Counted from the stretch's first letter, positions 26,543 to 37,232 are shown. The stretch: DNA of 64,000 bases from Symbiodinium sp. CCMP2592 (GCA_905221615.1 CAJNDT010006013.1:1038071-1102070); one strand, 5' to 3'. Notes: generated from the sequence alone by a model not told the origin. Program-made: numbers and translations.

Positions 26543-27325
26543 ATGGACAGGTATAAGAAGGGCAAAATTTACAAAATAGTTGATGTTGGTTTCAATAAAT
26601 GCTACTACGGTTCTACAACAGAACCATTAAGTAAGCGTATGGAACGACACAGAAAGGATTATAAGGAATTCTTACAGAATGGCAAAAACTACACTCGCTC
26701 GTTGGACATACTTTGTGAATATGGGGTTGGAAACTGCAAAATATTACTCGTTGAAGACTTCCCATGCGAAACGAAAGAACAACTGCTGAGAAGGGAGGGA
26801 GAATATATCAAAAACAATGAGTGTGTCAATAAGCAAGTGGCAGGAAGGACGCGAAAGGAATATTATCAAGACAACCGCGACATCTTGCAACAAAAGAGCA
26901 ACGACTACTACAAGGAAAACACGAAGGCATGTAATGAAAGGTCAAAGCAGTATGTTGGGCACCATAGGGAGGAAATTATGGAATACAAAAGGCAGTGGTA
27001 TGAACAAAACAAAGAACACCATCACGAAAAGAGTAAGGAATACAAGCAACTCCACAAAGAAGAAATAGCACTGAAAAACAAGGAACGGTATGATAACAAC
27101 AAAGAAGAATACAGCCGACGAAGGAAAGAACGCTACGAGCGTGACAGGGAACGAATTCTGGAAGAACAAAAGGAGAAAGTAATTTGTCCATGTGGCGCTA
27201 GTATTCGGAAGCAACACTTAAGGCGTCACGAAAAAACCAAGAAACATCAAGATTATAATCAATATCTACAGCATTCCGTGTCATCTAATGAGAGGGACGA
27301 CAATGTTTTAAACTCAGAAGAATAA
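26543..27325 (+). CDS. GIY-YIG endonuclease with Cys/His tail (4 of 4)
   Basis: A 260-residue protein. The nuclease domain (KGKIYKIVDVGFNKCYYGST, then RMERHRKDY and RREGEYIKNNECVNKQVAGR) is close to that at 21700-22359. It is followed by a long Lys/Glu/Asn helical array and a zinc-finger-like module (CPCGASIRKQHLRRHEKTKK). It sits just upstream of the integrase gene. Confidence 0.85.
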   Translation: MDRYKKGKIYKIVDVGFNKCYYGSTTEPLSKRMERHRKDYKEFLQNGKNYTRSLDILCEYGVGNCKILLVEDFPCETKEQLLRREGEYIKNNECVNKQVAGRTRKEYYQDNRDILQQKSNDYYKENTKACNERSKQYVGHHREEIMEYKRQWYEQNKEHHHEKSKEYKQLHKEEIALKNKERYDNNKEEYSRRRKERYERDRERILEEQKEKVICPCGASIRKQHLRRHEKTKKHQDYNQYLQHSVSSNERDDNVLNSEE

Positions 27326-27334
27326 TAATTAATA

Positions 27335-27377
27335 ATATCATCTTTATTATAATGAGTAGTTCTAATAAAGATGATAT
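27335..27377 (+). terminator. hairpin spanning the integrase start codon
   Basis: ATATCATCTTTATTA (27335-27349) and TAATAAAGATGATAT (27363-27377) are perfect 15-bp arms. The 13-nt loop holds the integrase ATG at 27352. As a 3'-end signal of the GIY-YIG gene it follows the pattern of the other hairpins. If present in the integrase mRNA it would lock the start codon in a loop and could dampen translation. Confidence 0.55.
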
Positions 27378-28269
27378 AATTAGTACTATTTATTACGATA
27401 GAAGCGGTTATGGTAGTATTGCCACCACCTACAAAGATGCCAAGGAAAAAGATAAAACTATTACACTCAATGATGTTAAGGAATGGTTTAAAAAGAATGT
27501 TGAACAGAAAAAACAATTGCGAGGTTTCAATTCTTTCGTTCCGAATGAACCCTATTGGGAGTATCAGCTAGACTTGTTTTTCATTAACGACATCCCTGAT
27601 CAAAAATTTAAGGTCGGCGTTGCTGTATTGGATATTTTCACAAAATTCGCAACTGTCATACCAATTAAAGGCAAGACCGAGGGCGATGTTGCCAGTGGTA
27701 TGATACAGGGGTTTAAAGAAATGGGAAAGCTTCCAAAATTACTTTATAGTGATGATGAACCGAGTTTAAGCACTGATGCGATGCAAACCTATTTGAAAGA
27801 AAACGACATACAACACCATAGAACACGAGGACACAGCAATTTCATAGAGAGATTTATTCGCACGTTTAAAAAAATGCATTATGACAGAGTTGATGCCGAT
27901 GAAAAAAGAGGGAAACAAAGCATCCAATGGACGGACTACGTTTTTGAAATTCTGCTTACTTACAATAACAAGATGGTTCACAGTGCTACCAATTTCACAC
28001 CCAAAGATGCTAGAAAACCTAGCAACGAGTTAAAGGTGAAACTAAATTTGAGTATGAACGCCAAACGTAATAGACTTTACCCGGATATAGACACAGGCGA
28101 TAAAGTCAAGATTTTCAGGAAAAAAGGCGTGGGTGAAAAAGAACGCAGTAGCACGTGGTCAGCCAACACATATACAGTTGAGAGAATTGAAAAGAAACTG
28201 AATCAAAATCATTATTACGTAAATGGGCTAGAGCGAAGTTATTTGCGTCACGAGATCTTAAAAGTCTAG
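27352..28269 (+). CDS. rve-family (DDE) integrase
   Basis: A 305-residue integrase. The catalytic core spans ~65-200: Asp74 in YWEYQLDLFFIND, Asp134 in LLYSDDEPSL, and Glu166 in HSNFIERFIRTFK, the D-D-E of retroviral-type integrases. The C-terminal part (DTGDKVKIFRKKGVGEKERS, then YTVERIEKK and SYLRHEILKV) is an SH3-like or chromo-like DNA-binding domain as in Polinton and Gypsy integrases. There is no clear HHCC zinc finger at the N-terminus. It is expected to cut and join the element ends; the 5-bp target duplication fits such an enzyme. The start codon lies in the loop of a 15-bp hairpin. Confidence 0.92.
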   Translation: MSSSNKDDIISTIYYDRSGYGSIATTYKDAKEKDKTITLNDVKEWFKKNVEQKKQLRGFNSFVPNEPYWEYQLDLFFINDIPDQKFKVGVAVLDIFTKFATVIPIKGKTEGDVASGMIQGFKEMGKLPKLLYSDDEPSLSTDAMQTYLKENDIQHHRTRGHSNFIERFIRTFKKMHYDRVDADEKRGKQSIQWTDYVFEILLTYNNKMVHSATNFTPKDARKPSNELKVKLNLSMNAKRNRLYPDIDTGDKVKIFRKKGVGEKERSSTWSANTYTVERIEKKLNQNHYYVNGLERSYLRHEILKV

Positions 28270-28304
28270 TTTTTCTTTTGATAAACAAATTTCTTAAGAA
28301 AAAC
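28269..28304 (+). terminator. hairpin downstream of the integrase
   Basis: GTTTTTCTT (28269-28277) and AAGAAAAAC (28296-28304) are perfect 9-bp arms starting at the last base of the integrase stop codon and ending 10 bp before the next ATG. Confidence 0.5.
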
Positions 28305-28314
28305 ACCTAAAGAA

Positions 28315-28881
28315 ATGACACCTATACATATTAACAGGGAAATGTTCAATCGGAAAGAACAGGATGAAATCATAAATGATTTTTTGGATGTTGTCAAGGT
28401 TAGAGATTACATTAGGGAAAGTAAGAAAAAACGAGATAATTGTAAATGTAAGGATTGTAAGAAACATGATCATTATTGCACTTTATACGAATTGCCACTA
28501 CCAGAAACTATTATTAATAATATCTATGGCTTTACTTATCGGTGTTGGAAATGCGAAAAGACCATAGAAAAAGAGGAAGCATTAGAAGAACGACTTGAAA
28601 CTAATGATTTATGTTTGTATGATGTTGATAAGTTTATTTTAAGCTTAGATCGTTTGTTTCCGATGTATGATACAGTCAAACATGTTATCACAAACATAAC
28701 TTTGAAGAGATACAACATGTTTAAAAAGTTATTTGATGCAATGATGTTTTGTAGAGACAAAGAAGAAATAAAAACGTGGATACAACATACAATGAAATAT
28801 AATGTTAATGCTACAGCGTATGATTTTAACAAAATTATTAGAACGCTATTGAATAAACCTGAGTTTGACTTATTGGATTAA
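28315..28881 (+). CDS. Cys-rich subterminal protein, right paralogue
   Basis: A 188-residue protein with CKCKDCKKH near residue 44 and CWKCEK near 80, paralogous to the left-end gene at 8863-9399. It keeps ten more N-terminal residues (MTPIHINREM) than the left copy. Identity is high over the first ~70 residues and in the last ~15. The function is unknown. The two genes make an old inverted duplication inside the terminal repeats. Confidence 0.75.
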   Translation: MTPIHINREMFNRKEQDEIINDFLDVVKVRDYIRESKKKRDNCKCKDCKKHDHYCTLYELPLPETIINNIYGFTYRCWKCEKTIEKEEALEERLETNDLCLYDVDKFILSLDRLFPMYDTVKHVITNITLKRYNMFKKLFDAMMFCRDKEEIKTWIQHTMKYNVNATAYDFNKIIRTLLNKPEFDLLD

Positions 28882-28886
28882 GCAAA

Positions 28887-28912
28887 CATAACATTAAACT
28901 CTTAATGTTATG
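28887..28912 (+). terminator. hairpin downstream of the 28315-28881 gene
   Basis: CATAACATTAA (28887-28897) and TTAATGTTATG (28902-28912) are perfect 11-bp arms with a 4-nt loop, 5 bp after the stop codon. Confidence 0.6.
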
Positions 28913-28913
28913 G

Positions 28914-29122
28914 TTGAAACACCACGTGGCCACGTGAAACCAACCCACGTGACCACGTGAAACCAACCCACGTGACCACGTGAAACCAAGCCACGCGACC
29001 ACGTGAAACCGTGAAACCAGCCCACGTGGCCACGTGAAACCAAACCACGTGACCACGTGAAACCGTGAAACCAGCCCACGTGACCACGTGAAACGTATAA
29101 CTGGCCCACGTTGCCACCCACG
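28914..29122 (+). repeat. CACGTG palindrome array
   Basis: Units of CCACGTGACCACGTGAAACCAA and close variants repeat about eight times. Each unit holds two CACGTG (E-box/G-box) palindromes spaced by 3-4 bases, with a GTGAAAC tail. The base composition is GC-rich and unlike the rest of the element. It could bind a host bHLH or bZIP factor or a viral protein, or be a replication signal; there is no counterpart at the left end. Confidence 0.75.
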
Positions 29123-29128
29123 AGGTCC

Positions 29129-29253
29129 CCTGGAATTTCGGGGGAGCGTCCCGTGGGATTTTGGGGGAGCGTCCCGTGGGATTTGGCGGAAGCGTCCCGT
29201 GGGATTTGGCGGGAGCGTTTTGTGGGATTTGGCGGGAGTGTCTCGGAAATATT
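29129..29253 (+). repeat. 23-bp tandem repeat GAGCGTCCCGTGGGATTTGGCGG
   Basis: About five units with growing divergence (GAGCGTCCCGTGGG, then GAGCGTTTTGTGGG and GAGTGTCTCGG) follow the CACGTG array and end 37 bp before the right terminal repeat. Confidence 0.7.
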
Positions 29254-29289
29254 GAGCGTTATAACATTCTTGGAATATCCGAGTTGGAT

Positions 29290-29593
29290 CAACCCTTAAC
29301 CCTAAACCCTGAACCAAATTCTACGAGAACCCCTTCGCCCCTTTTGAGTAATAATGCCACCTTAGAGGTAATAGATGGGGTAATGGTTACTCCTAAAATT
29401 GTATTGATAATGGGGTAGTAGTCGTGATATATCGGTGAAATGTAGGGGGGAGTATAGGAATGATCATCTAATGGGGGTAGTAGTAGTGATTTATCGGTGA
29501 AATGTAGGGGGGACCCTAGGAATTCCTAAAAATGATAATCTAATTGGTTGGCGGTGGCATTATTGCCCAAAAGGGGCAAGGGGGTCCCTAACT
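29290..29593 (-). repeat. right terminal inverted repeat (304 bp)
   Basis: This is the reverse complement of the left repeat (8486-8789), ending CAAGGGGGTCCCTAACT at 29593. The inner end CAACCCTTAACCCTAAACCC is telomere-like. Confidence 0.95.
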
Positions 29594-29598
29594 GTTGT
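29594..29598. repeat. target-site duplication, right (GTTGT)
   Basis: GTTGT directly follows the right terminal repeat and equals 8481-8485. Confidence 0.8.
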
Positions 29599-30504
29599 GG
29601 CTCCCAAGTAAATCTTCATGCATGTCAGCCTACTCCGCTTTCCTCTTTCCGTGTCTTTGTTAGGCTCCCTGTCACCACGGATGGAGACGCAAAGAGATAG
29701 TTCGAGAGGAGAAGAACACACAGGGAACCAGAAGGTGGACAGTCCAGGCAAAATAGATATGCAGGGTGTGTGGAAATCTATCCGACACTTCAGAGCCGGT
29801 CCGAAGCAGCTTCTGCACATCGTGCTTGAAAGTGCGCAACAGAAGACGTGAGCGTTCAGTGCTCGCACAGACACTAACCACCGGACACTCCAACACATGT
29901 AGATGTAGCTAAAGTCTAGAATGACATTGCAATTGTGGAATGGATATATGACACATGACTTGAGTGTGCGGATTACGTGCATACGTGTCTCATGGTTTGT
30001 TAAGCAAGCACTATCCAAAAATAAACCCTAAAGGTCCTTGCCACACATATATATATATATATATAATGTATAATGTACGTATACTTGTGCAACTGTGTCT
30101 CTCTGTTCTGTCAAACCATGACACCATACACTTAATTCTTCAGCATTCAGCCACCAACCCAACAATCTGCAGCGGAGGCCTCGTTTCGTCGAGCTTCCTC
30201 CTTCGAGGCCAAGGGGCTGAAGTCGGGAGCGCTGGACTGGGTTTATGGCGTCGTTTTGGAGTCAGCATCTCCCACGTGGGGTTACATAGTCTTTGAGCTC
30301 AAGAGCTTGGTCCGGCAAATCGGCGCCGAATATCAGCCTTCTTGACTTGAAAGACAACTAGGCCACACATTGAACGCCCAAACCTCGGACCTTTCAGCTA
30401 CGGCCTGAGCCTTAGCTTCGGCATGAAGGTTTGCACGAGGCAGCCCAAAGAGCGTTCGGTGTGAAACAGACGGGCAGGCGGTCGTTTGCGTGCGCACGCA
30501 CATA

Positions 30505-30550
30505 CACACTCACTCACTCACTCACTCACTCACTCACTCACACTCACACG
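30505..30550 (+). repeat. (CACT)n microsatellite
   Basis: About nine copies of CACT in a row, flanked by CACACA runs. Confidence 0.85.
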
Positions 30551-31679
30551 CACACACTCAACTTTGAACGTGATACGTGCAATCCAGACTTCTACAGTGC
30601 ACGAAAGACAAGAACACAGGCTCAACCCATCGAGATCCACAACCTGACATTCGCCTATTGACAGATGAGCCAAGAATCCCCTGCAGTCGCCTGCCTGCCC
30701 TGCCCGACTCGGCTCCTGCTCCATGGCGGCTGCCTCCTCCTCCGCCTCCTTTGCGGTCATAAGAACAGGTGCAATCGGCACTGCCGTCACTGCCATCCCT
30801 AGCTTTATGTACAGCACCTCGCAAAACCCCCGAACCTTGGAAGTCACGCGAGCCATCGCTCCTTGAAGCTCAACAATTTACGGAGGCTTGGGCCCCAGTG
30901 AAAGCCAGGACTAAACCCTGAGGTCCCAAAAACTTCTGATTTTTTTGAGCTGCCGGCTGAGACTTGATCGCTCCACCTTGTGCCATCCTGCACTTCCGTT
31001 TCACTCAGAGCTCAGATGGGCAGATATGCAGAGTACCACACTGCAAGCGCGTGAACCGACAGACGTGCTACCGTCTTCCGTCGCCTGCCGAGAACCGCTG
31101 CTCACCTCCACCTCACTGGGGGTGCTGGTTGTGAGAATGAGATGTTTGACCTTGAGACCCCAGGTACTTGTCATTCTTCAATAGTGCTCAGGAAATCGGG
31201 ACTTGAGGGTCATATTTAACTCGCTGGCTTGAACCCAGGCTGCTTTGTGTTTGTGCGTCGCCTACTGGATTCACAGCAATAGTGAAGGTTTCCTGCTTGG
31301 TAAGCTTGGGGTTTCAACTTTTCAGGGCTCCATGGCACCGAACATGTTTTACATGTTGGGCTAAAGCTTGCTAGCTTGTGGTAGTGCGGAGGTTCAAATC
31401 TTGTGAAGCGTTTATCAGCCAAGCCCTACATGGAAATGTTGACGAATCCAGAGATGTGCCAAAGAATGCTCTCGTCCCAATAGGCGGCCTCGTCGGCGAA
31501 GCTGCTGCCACTGCCACTGGCAGCCTCAGGCTGATGACTGCTTGGGGTTTTCGGTATAGTCTGTAAACAAGCGTCAGAAGCTTTTGTGTGAAATAGGAGC
31601 CTCCACAGCTGCGTCATGACTCAGAAATTCCCGAATGATTGTAGAGGATCGAAAGATCGATGATAGCCAGCTCTTTCTA

Positions 31680-31764
31680 TCTATTTATCCGCCAATCCAT
31701 CTAGACATCTATGCAATCTATACATCTATCCATCTACCTATCTGCCTATCTCTTAATCTCTTAA

Positions 31765-31829
<65 letters not shown>

Positions 31830-32100
31830 CTATCTATCTATCTATCCATCTGCCCATCCAAAAAAGGTATGTAAAAATGTATGTGTATATGTATAAATAA
31901 ATAAATGTATATATATATATATATATATATATGAGTATAGATATAAGAACAAATATGAACAAATATACATATATATATATATGCACACATACATGTATTT
32001 ATATAACATAGAAATCTATACATATATATACATATATCTATATATATATATATTCATTTATTTATTTATTTATTTATCTGTTTATTGATATTTATATTTA
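31680..32100 (+). repeat. compound (TCTA)n, (CT)n, (TA)n microsatellite
   Basis: TCTA/TCCA repeats lead into a (CT)n run (31761-31824), more TCTA, then long (TA)n and TTTA runs up to ~32100. Confidence 0.85.
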
Positions 32101-35100
32101 TATATCATCGCAGATACAGGTGCGTGCACCGTGCATGCATGCACGTATGTATGTAATGCATGAATCGCCAAGCGCTCCGTGGAGGGCCTCGACAGCAACA
32201 CTTCCCAATGCCTGAGGCACCTGCGAACCTCCCCAAGCAAAAAAAAAAACGAACTCTTAAGCGGCATGCTCGCCGGAGCGACGAGAGGTCGAAGTGGTCC
32301 TGTGAGCAACTTCAGGTTTGGAACTTAGGCTCGAGGCTTCAAGGCTCCTGGCTCGGACTTTTCCAGGTCAAGCTTATTCTTCTGAAAAGACCCACATGGA
32401 ATGCAGTTCATCCGGGAAACACTCATGGACTTGATTCGATTCTTGCCGGATGTTCGAAAGACGAATCATTATGGAGATCTTTCCGGAGAATTGTGTTGCA
32501 TGCGTGCTGGTGCTATGATGCAGGTGCATCACTTCAGTTTGGCACACGGCCTACCACCTGAAGCTCTCGCAGTCGTCAACTCACAAACAGATGCATGCAC
32601 CGCAGCAGCCTAAAAATCCCAAACCGTGTATGTCGCTTGACCGAACCATGCGGCGCCGGTCATGGGTAAAGTTCCCATTCTCGGCAATGGCGAGGCGTGT
32701 CATCATCTGCGCCACAGAGACCCCATGGAGAAACAGCGCTGACGACCCCGGTATCTTATTTAGCTTTCGGAAACCATTGCAAGCACTACAAGGCAAAATA
32801 TTGACCCAGAGTACATGAGAAACCTCATCTGCCTGGCTCTTCCAAACTCCCAAAGGTGGCCGCATGTCATCAGCTCTCAACAGGCCCTGATTTAGAACGA
32901 CCGATCTGGTGCCTGTTGGAAGTGTTACACTAAACTGTTGAAACTTGCTGGCCTCTTGCCGGTCATACATGTCCAGCTCTGCCTGGCAATGAGACAGTTT
33001 TAGGATTGAAGCATGCCGTAGCTCAAGCTTTACATTTCAGGTGCGCATCCGGCTGGTCAGACAAAGTGCCCAGGGGCACAACCTCTACGAATCCCTGACT
33101 ACAATGACTACAATCGCTACAATCAGAAGCACATGCTCACAGAGTCACCAGAACATGGCTCCTCTATTTTGATCTTCTTTGGAGCCGCTCTCACGCTGTC
33201 TACTTGCGTGATAACCTACCCAGCCTCAAGTGTTTCAGACCGAATCCCTTGAGTTGGGCCAAGGCCTAAAACTCTAGGCATTGCCGTCCCAGCACCCAAA
33301 CTTCCGGGTTCTGGGTGCATGGCTTCCAAGCCTCGGGAGTCCATCCGCCTGAAACCCGAAACCGAAGCACGCCTGGTCTAAAAGGCTGAACCCTTGGACT
33401 CAAACTGGGTCCAAACTGCCACGGCCCACCTCTTCATCAGAGCTGATGTCCGCCCAGCGGCGGTCAGGATGCCTGCACCAACCCGAGACATCAAGACCCC
33501 AAGACATCACCACCGACAAAAGCATTACTTTCGGATCGTCACCATGCGCCCGGCAGACCTTGATAAGTAGAACGTCCCTCATGATAATATTTCCAGGTCC
33601 GTGGGTCTTCGTCAAGCGCACGGTCTCGGATCCAAGCTGCTGGGTTTGGAAGCGGGCATTACGACTTGGGGGGAGCTTGTCCGTTTCTTTGAGCTTCATC
33701 AGTCTCAGAGCAAGAGACCAGAGCTTCACACATGCCGCGTCACGATCTCTGCGCTCTGCAAAAAACCATCGCCTGCCGTCTGCCATCGCTCCCACGCCCA
33801 GTGCAGGGCGGATGACGGCAGCCACGGCTCAATCGAATTTCGACAGAAAATCTCAGAATCTCGATGTAGATCTCTCCAAAATCGTCAGCCCCTAAAACCC
33901 CAAAAGCGTTGTAACCTTACAAACTTCCGTGATAGGAAGTTTCCTATGTTTATCAAGGCTTCTGACGGTGCCGTCGTGCCGTCGACACCGCCAGCTGAGC
34001 CTGAAGGACGGCGTTCGGCTCCGGCATCGCACTCTGTGCAAATCCCACATCCAAATCCTACCCGAACAGGCCAAAATCCCCGAAGGCTACCACAGCCAAG
34101 GCTTGAATGAAGCCCTTCTGCCAATCAGATTGCAATAAAGCATGCTATCAACCCGGAAACTGCCCATGCCCTGTTGCACTTAACGGTGCAGGAGCAGCAG
34201 CAGGCAGTGGTACAACCTGTGGAATGCCTAGTAATTGGGTAGCTCAGACCGGCTTGGCAAAGCAGGCTTAAGGCTCCTTACACTTCGCGCCAAGCAGGCA
34301 GCAGATGTGATTCCTCGCCTGGCTCAGCTTGCTGGAAGCTTCGTCCAGAAGTGAGGGGCTTGAGGCGTAGAATTAGAATTACACATCTCGGAGGAGGTGT
34401 GCATATGCAGGGATGCTTTTCATGTCCAGCATGGAAGAGGGCCGTTCAGAAAGGCAAACTCTGCAAACCCTCCACCAAAAATCCAGAATGCTAAGACCAG
34501 CTGCTAGACACATTGGCATCTTAGCCCTCCGGGAAAAAGGTTGGTTTTCCCGTACCATGCCTTACCGTACTATGCCTTGGGCCGTTCTCCCAAACCCCCG
34601 AAGTCGTTCTTACGTTTTAAGCACTTCAAGCTTTGGTACCTATCGGTAGTTCACAATGTTCAGTCTCATCAGGGCTTTGGGGCGACGACTAGTCGCTTGC
34701 TGACTATGGTGTTGCAAAGCCCATCATTTCTACTTAGATTACTTATGCTCGAATGCTGCTTCTACGGACGGCAGAACTTGTGGGTCGAAGCAACGCCTAT
34801 TTCTGATGGATTCGGGTTCAATGCTGAGGGGCTAACGTGGTCCCTAGCCAATGCCTGGATGGTAGGATCTTTGTCCAGGATCATCTTCGGTTTCTCGGTC
34901 AGCATTCGAGACCTGCCAACTCTCAGCAAGCCCTTCATCTCCCATGAACTCCAGACCTCTACATGCACAAAACCAATCGAAGTCCTGACTGTCCCTTCGG
35001 GAAGCCAAAGCCCTGGTCCTCGAAACGATTCCTGCCTTTGCGGGGTTCTCTGTACGCAGCCGAGTGGCAGAAGTGACAGCTCCTCTGCCCAAGTGCTGTC

Positions 35101-37232
35101 ACTGGGTCATACAAGAACCTACCACAGGGAGCAGGTGCAAGTGTGCTTTGAGGCGCAGTGTTGGGTGTCCCGGGCGTGTAGTCTTGCAGATGTGAGATTA
35201 TGTTTGTATGATGAACAGCTGATTTTTCAACATTATGATCTCTGACAGCTGGAACGTCGACCGTTATGTTCTTGCAAGACATTGTGTAAGGTGAAGAACA
35301 CGGGGTCGATTCGCAAACGGACACCACGGACCCTAAACTGATTCAACAGCGGAGGCCCAAACATTCTGGTGAGTACATCCTGAACGCCTAAACACATGAC
35401 AACATCTGCCATAGTGAGCTTCCTTTGCCATTGCGAAGACTTTTTCAGGAGAGCACGACTTGAACACAAAAAACTGCATATGCCAGCGGAGACCCCAAAA
35501 GGCGAATCAACACCTAGGCTCCCGAGATCCGTAAGTCCAACATGCTCACCACACGGAACTGCAACGAGCGCACGCCTTCGGGAGGCAGATTCGCACGGGC
35601 ATGTGGTGTGAGCAAGGTTTTTCGGAGGCAACAAGCGCTGTGCTAACCACGTGTTTCCTAAAAATCTACTAAGGTGAAGCGGCCCTTTGTTGGTCGTGGC
35701 GCAAGCTGCGCCCAGCCGGTCACACCGCCCCGAAAACCCGTGCCGGTGCCCGGTGCCGGGCCCGCACTTCTACTCCAGCTCGACCGGGCGAGTGGCGGCC
35801 ATTAGGTCAAATAGTCGAAGCTAAAGGGTGGCGAAGGCGGGCACAAAATTCAGACGGTCGAGCCGAGACGCAGCCGGGTCGACCGCTGACTTTTGTTCCC
35901 ACTCGCACAAGTGCGCGTGCTAACGTTCGTGTGGGAGTTGGAGTGGGAGTGGGAGGCATGCGAGCCTGCCTGCGTACCTGCATGCTGGCCATGCTGGCTT
36001 GCCTTCCTGCTGCACGCTACCAGCTGCACCGCGGCCACACGCTGGCGAAAGAATCTGCCGAAGATTGTGGCTTGGGGGATCTGGGTTTTGGGGCAGGTGG
36101 AATGACATGGAAGCCTTGCAGCTTGGCGAGGTTGCTTAGACGTGACAGTGCTCCCTTCTTTGCTTGGAGAGGATGCGGTTAACTTCTACCATCTTCTAGC
36201 CGAGACAACAATGGACAGGGTGGATTGAAGTGTTCGGAATCTTGCAGCTGTTGGGCTTGCAGAATTTGGGAGACCAGGCACTGCAGCGACTAAAATCCAC
36301 TAGACCCGCCATCAAGGTTAAGGTTTGGTGTTTGTTCTTTGTTGGTTATTGACGAAGCTTGGATGCTGGGGGATTGAGTGATTTTGGACCATCAGTAGCA
36401 TTCAGAGTCGTCACGACTTGGTTCGAGCCTTGGGCCCTGCGATGTGAACAGCTGCAACTTCGCTTCCAAATATATGAACTCGAACAACCATCAGCCCCGG
36501 ACCAACTCTACCCCGACCAGTCGCAAGCTTTTGGCCGATGGTCGAGCAAACGAATGCTTGTCCACAGGTCGCCTCTGGTAGTCTGCAGCTTACTCTGCTG
36601 GTCACCAGTACGTTAGACCATCGCGGGGCCAGTTCTGGCGGTGGTGGCTCAGTGGTTGGTTGTGATTGCACACCGAAGCATGGACCCGAAGCATACACGA
36701 AGATGGTGTTGGGCTTCTATGCACCCGAGACTTCTGACGGTTTGAGGTGCCTGAGGCTTTTAAGGAGTCGGGTCAGGAATTAAGTGCGAGGGGCTTGTAA
36801 CAAGCGTGCCTGATAAGTATCATTCCCTTCTGTCTTGTCGTCGTGATCACAGTCGCTTTCATGATGACATGGCCGCAGAGGAGGCTAGGCAAACCGGAAC
36901 CATGTGAGCTTGGAGCGCCAATACCTAATACCACAAACTCGATCTCAGACCACTACCATATAGGCCGGAAATCCCTGCACCCAAAGCAACGACTCTACGC
37001 CAGCTCACGTCGGTCCTGAGGGGTCGCTGCACTGCGAGCCCAACAAGGGTTAAAAGCGCCATGCGGGGTGCAAATGCTGATTCCTTAGCCGCGGGCTGAG
37101 TGGTTTAAGAAGTAAGAACTCTTTAGGCAAGGTTCGAGACTTGCGATCTGAAAGGCTAGAGTCTACAAACCCAGCCCGAAGGAACCTGGAAAGTCCTAGT
37201 CAAAAGCTATTTGCTTCAGAATGAAAGTAACC

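Larger units (their letters stand above)
8486..29593. mobile_element. integrated Polinton-like virus / Polinton, 21.1 kb
   Basis: The element has 304-bp terminal inverted repeats, a 5-bp target duplication and an AT-rich coding body that contrasts with the host. It encodes the diagnostic set of a Polinton-type virus: double-jelly-roll capsid protein, minor capsid protein, packaging ATPase, protein-primed-type PolB, rve integrase. It adds an SF1 helicase, an S74 fibre, a lipase-like protein and four GIY-YIG endonucleases. No adenain-like maturation protease is recognised. The ATPase carries a frameshift, and PolB and helicase are joined only through a -1 shift. All other genes look intact, so the insertion is probably recent. 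It belongs to a known class found widely in protist genomes; whether this lineage is described cannot be told without searches. Confidence 0.95.
29599..37200. other. host sequence without a recognised gene
   Basis: I recognise no protein family on either strand in this stretch. It holds simple repeats: (TA)n near 30045-30068, (CACT)n at 30505-30545, (CT)n at 31761-31850 with TCTA runs on both sides, and a mixed (TA)n/(TATT)n block at 31905-32100. The first few bases continue the interrupted host repeat. Confidence 0.5.

Noticed and set aside
28914-29253. CRISPR-like array at the right end of the element
   Set aside because: Units are directly adjacent, with palindromic cores and no unique spacers, in a eukaryotic setting.
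28838-29317. Frames across the CACGTG array with HVVTWFGFTW-type repeats
   Set aside because: The tandem repeat is open in several frames at once, and none has a domain or a proper start.
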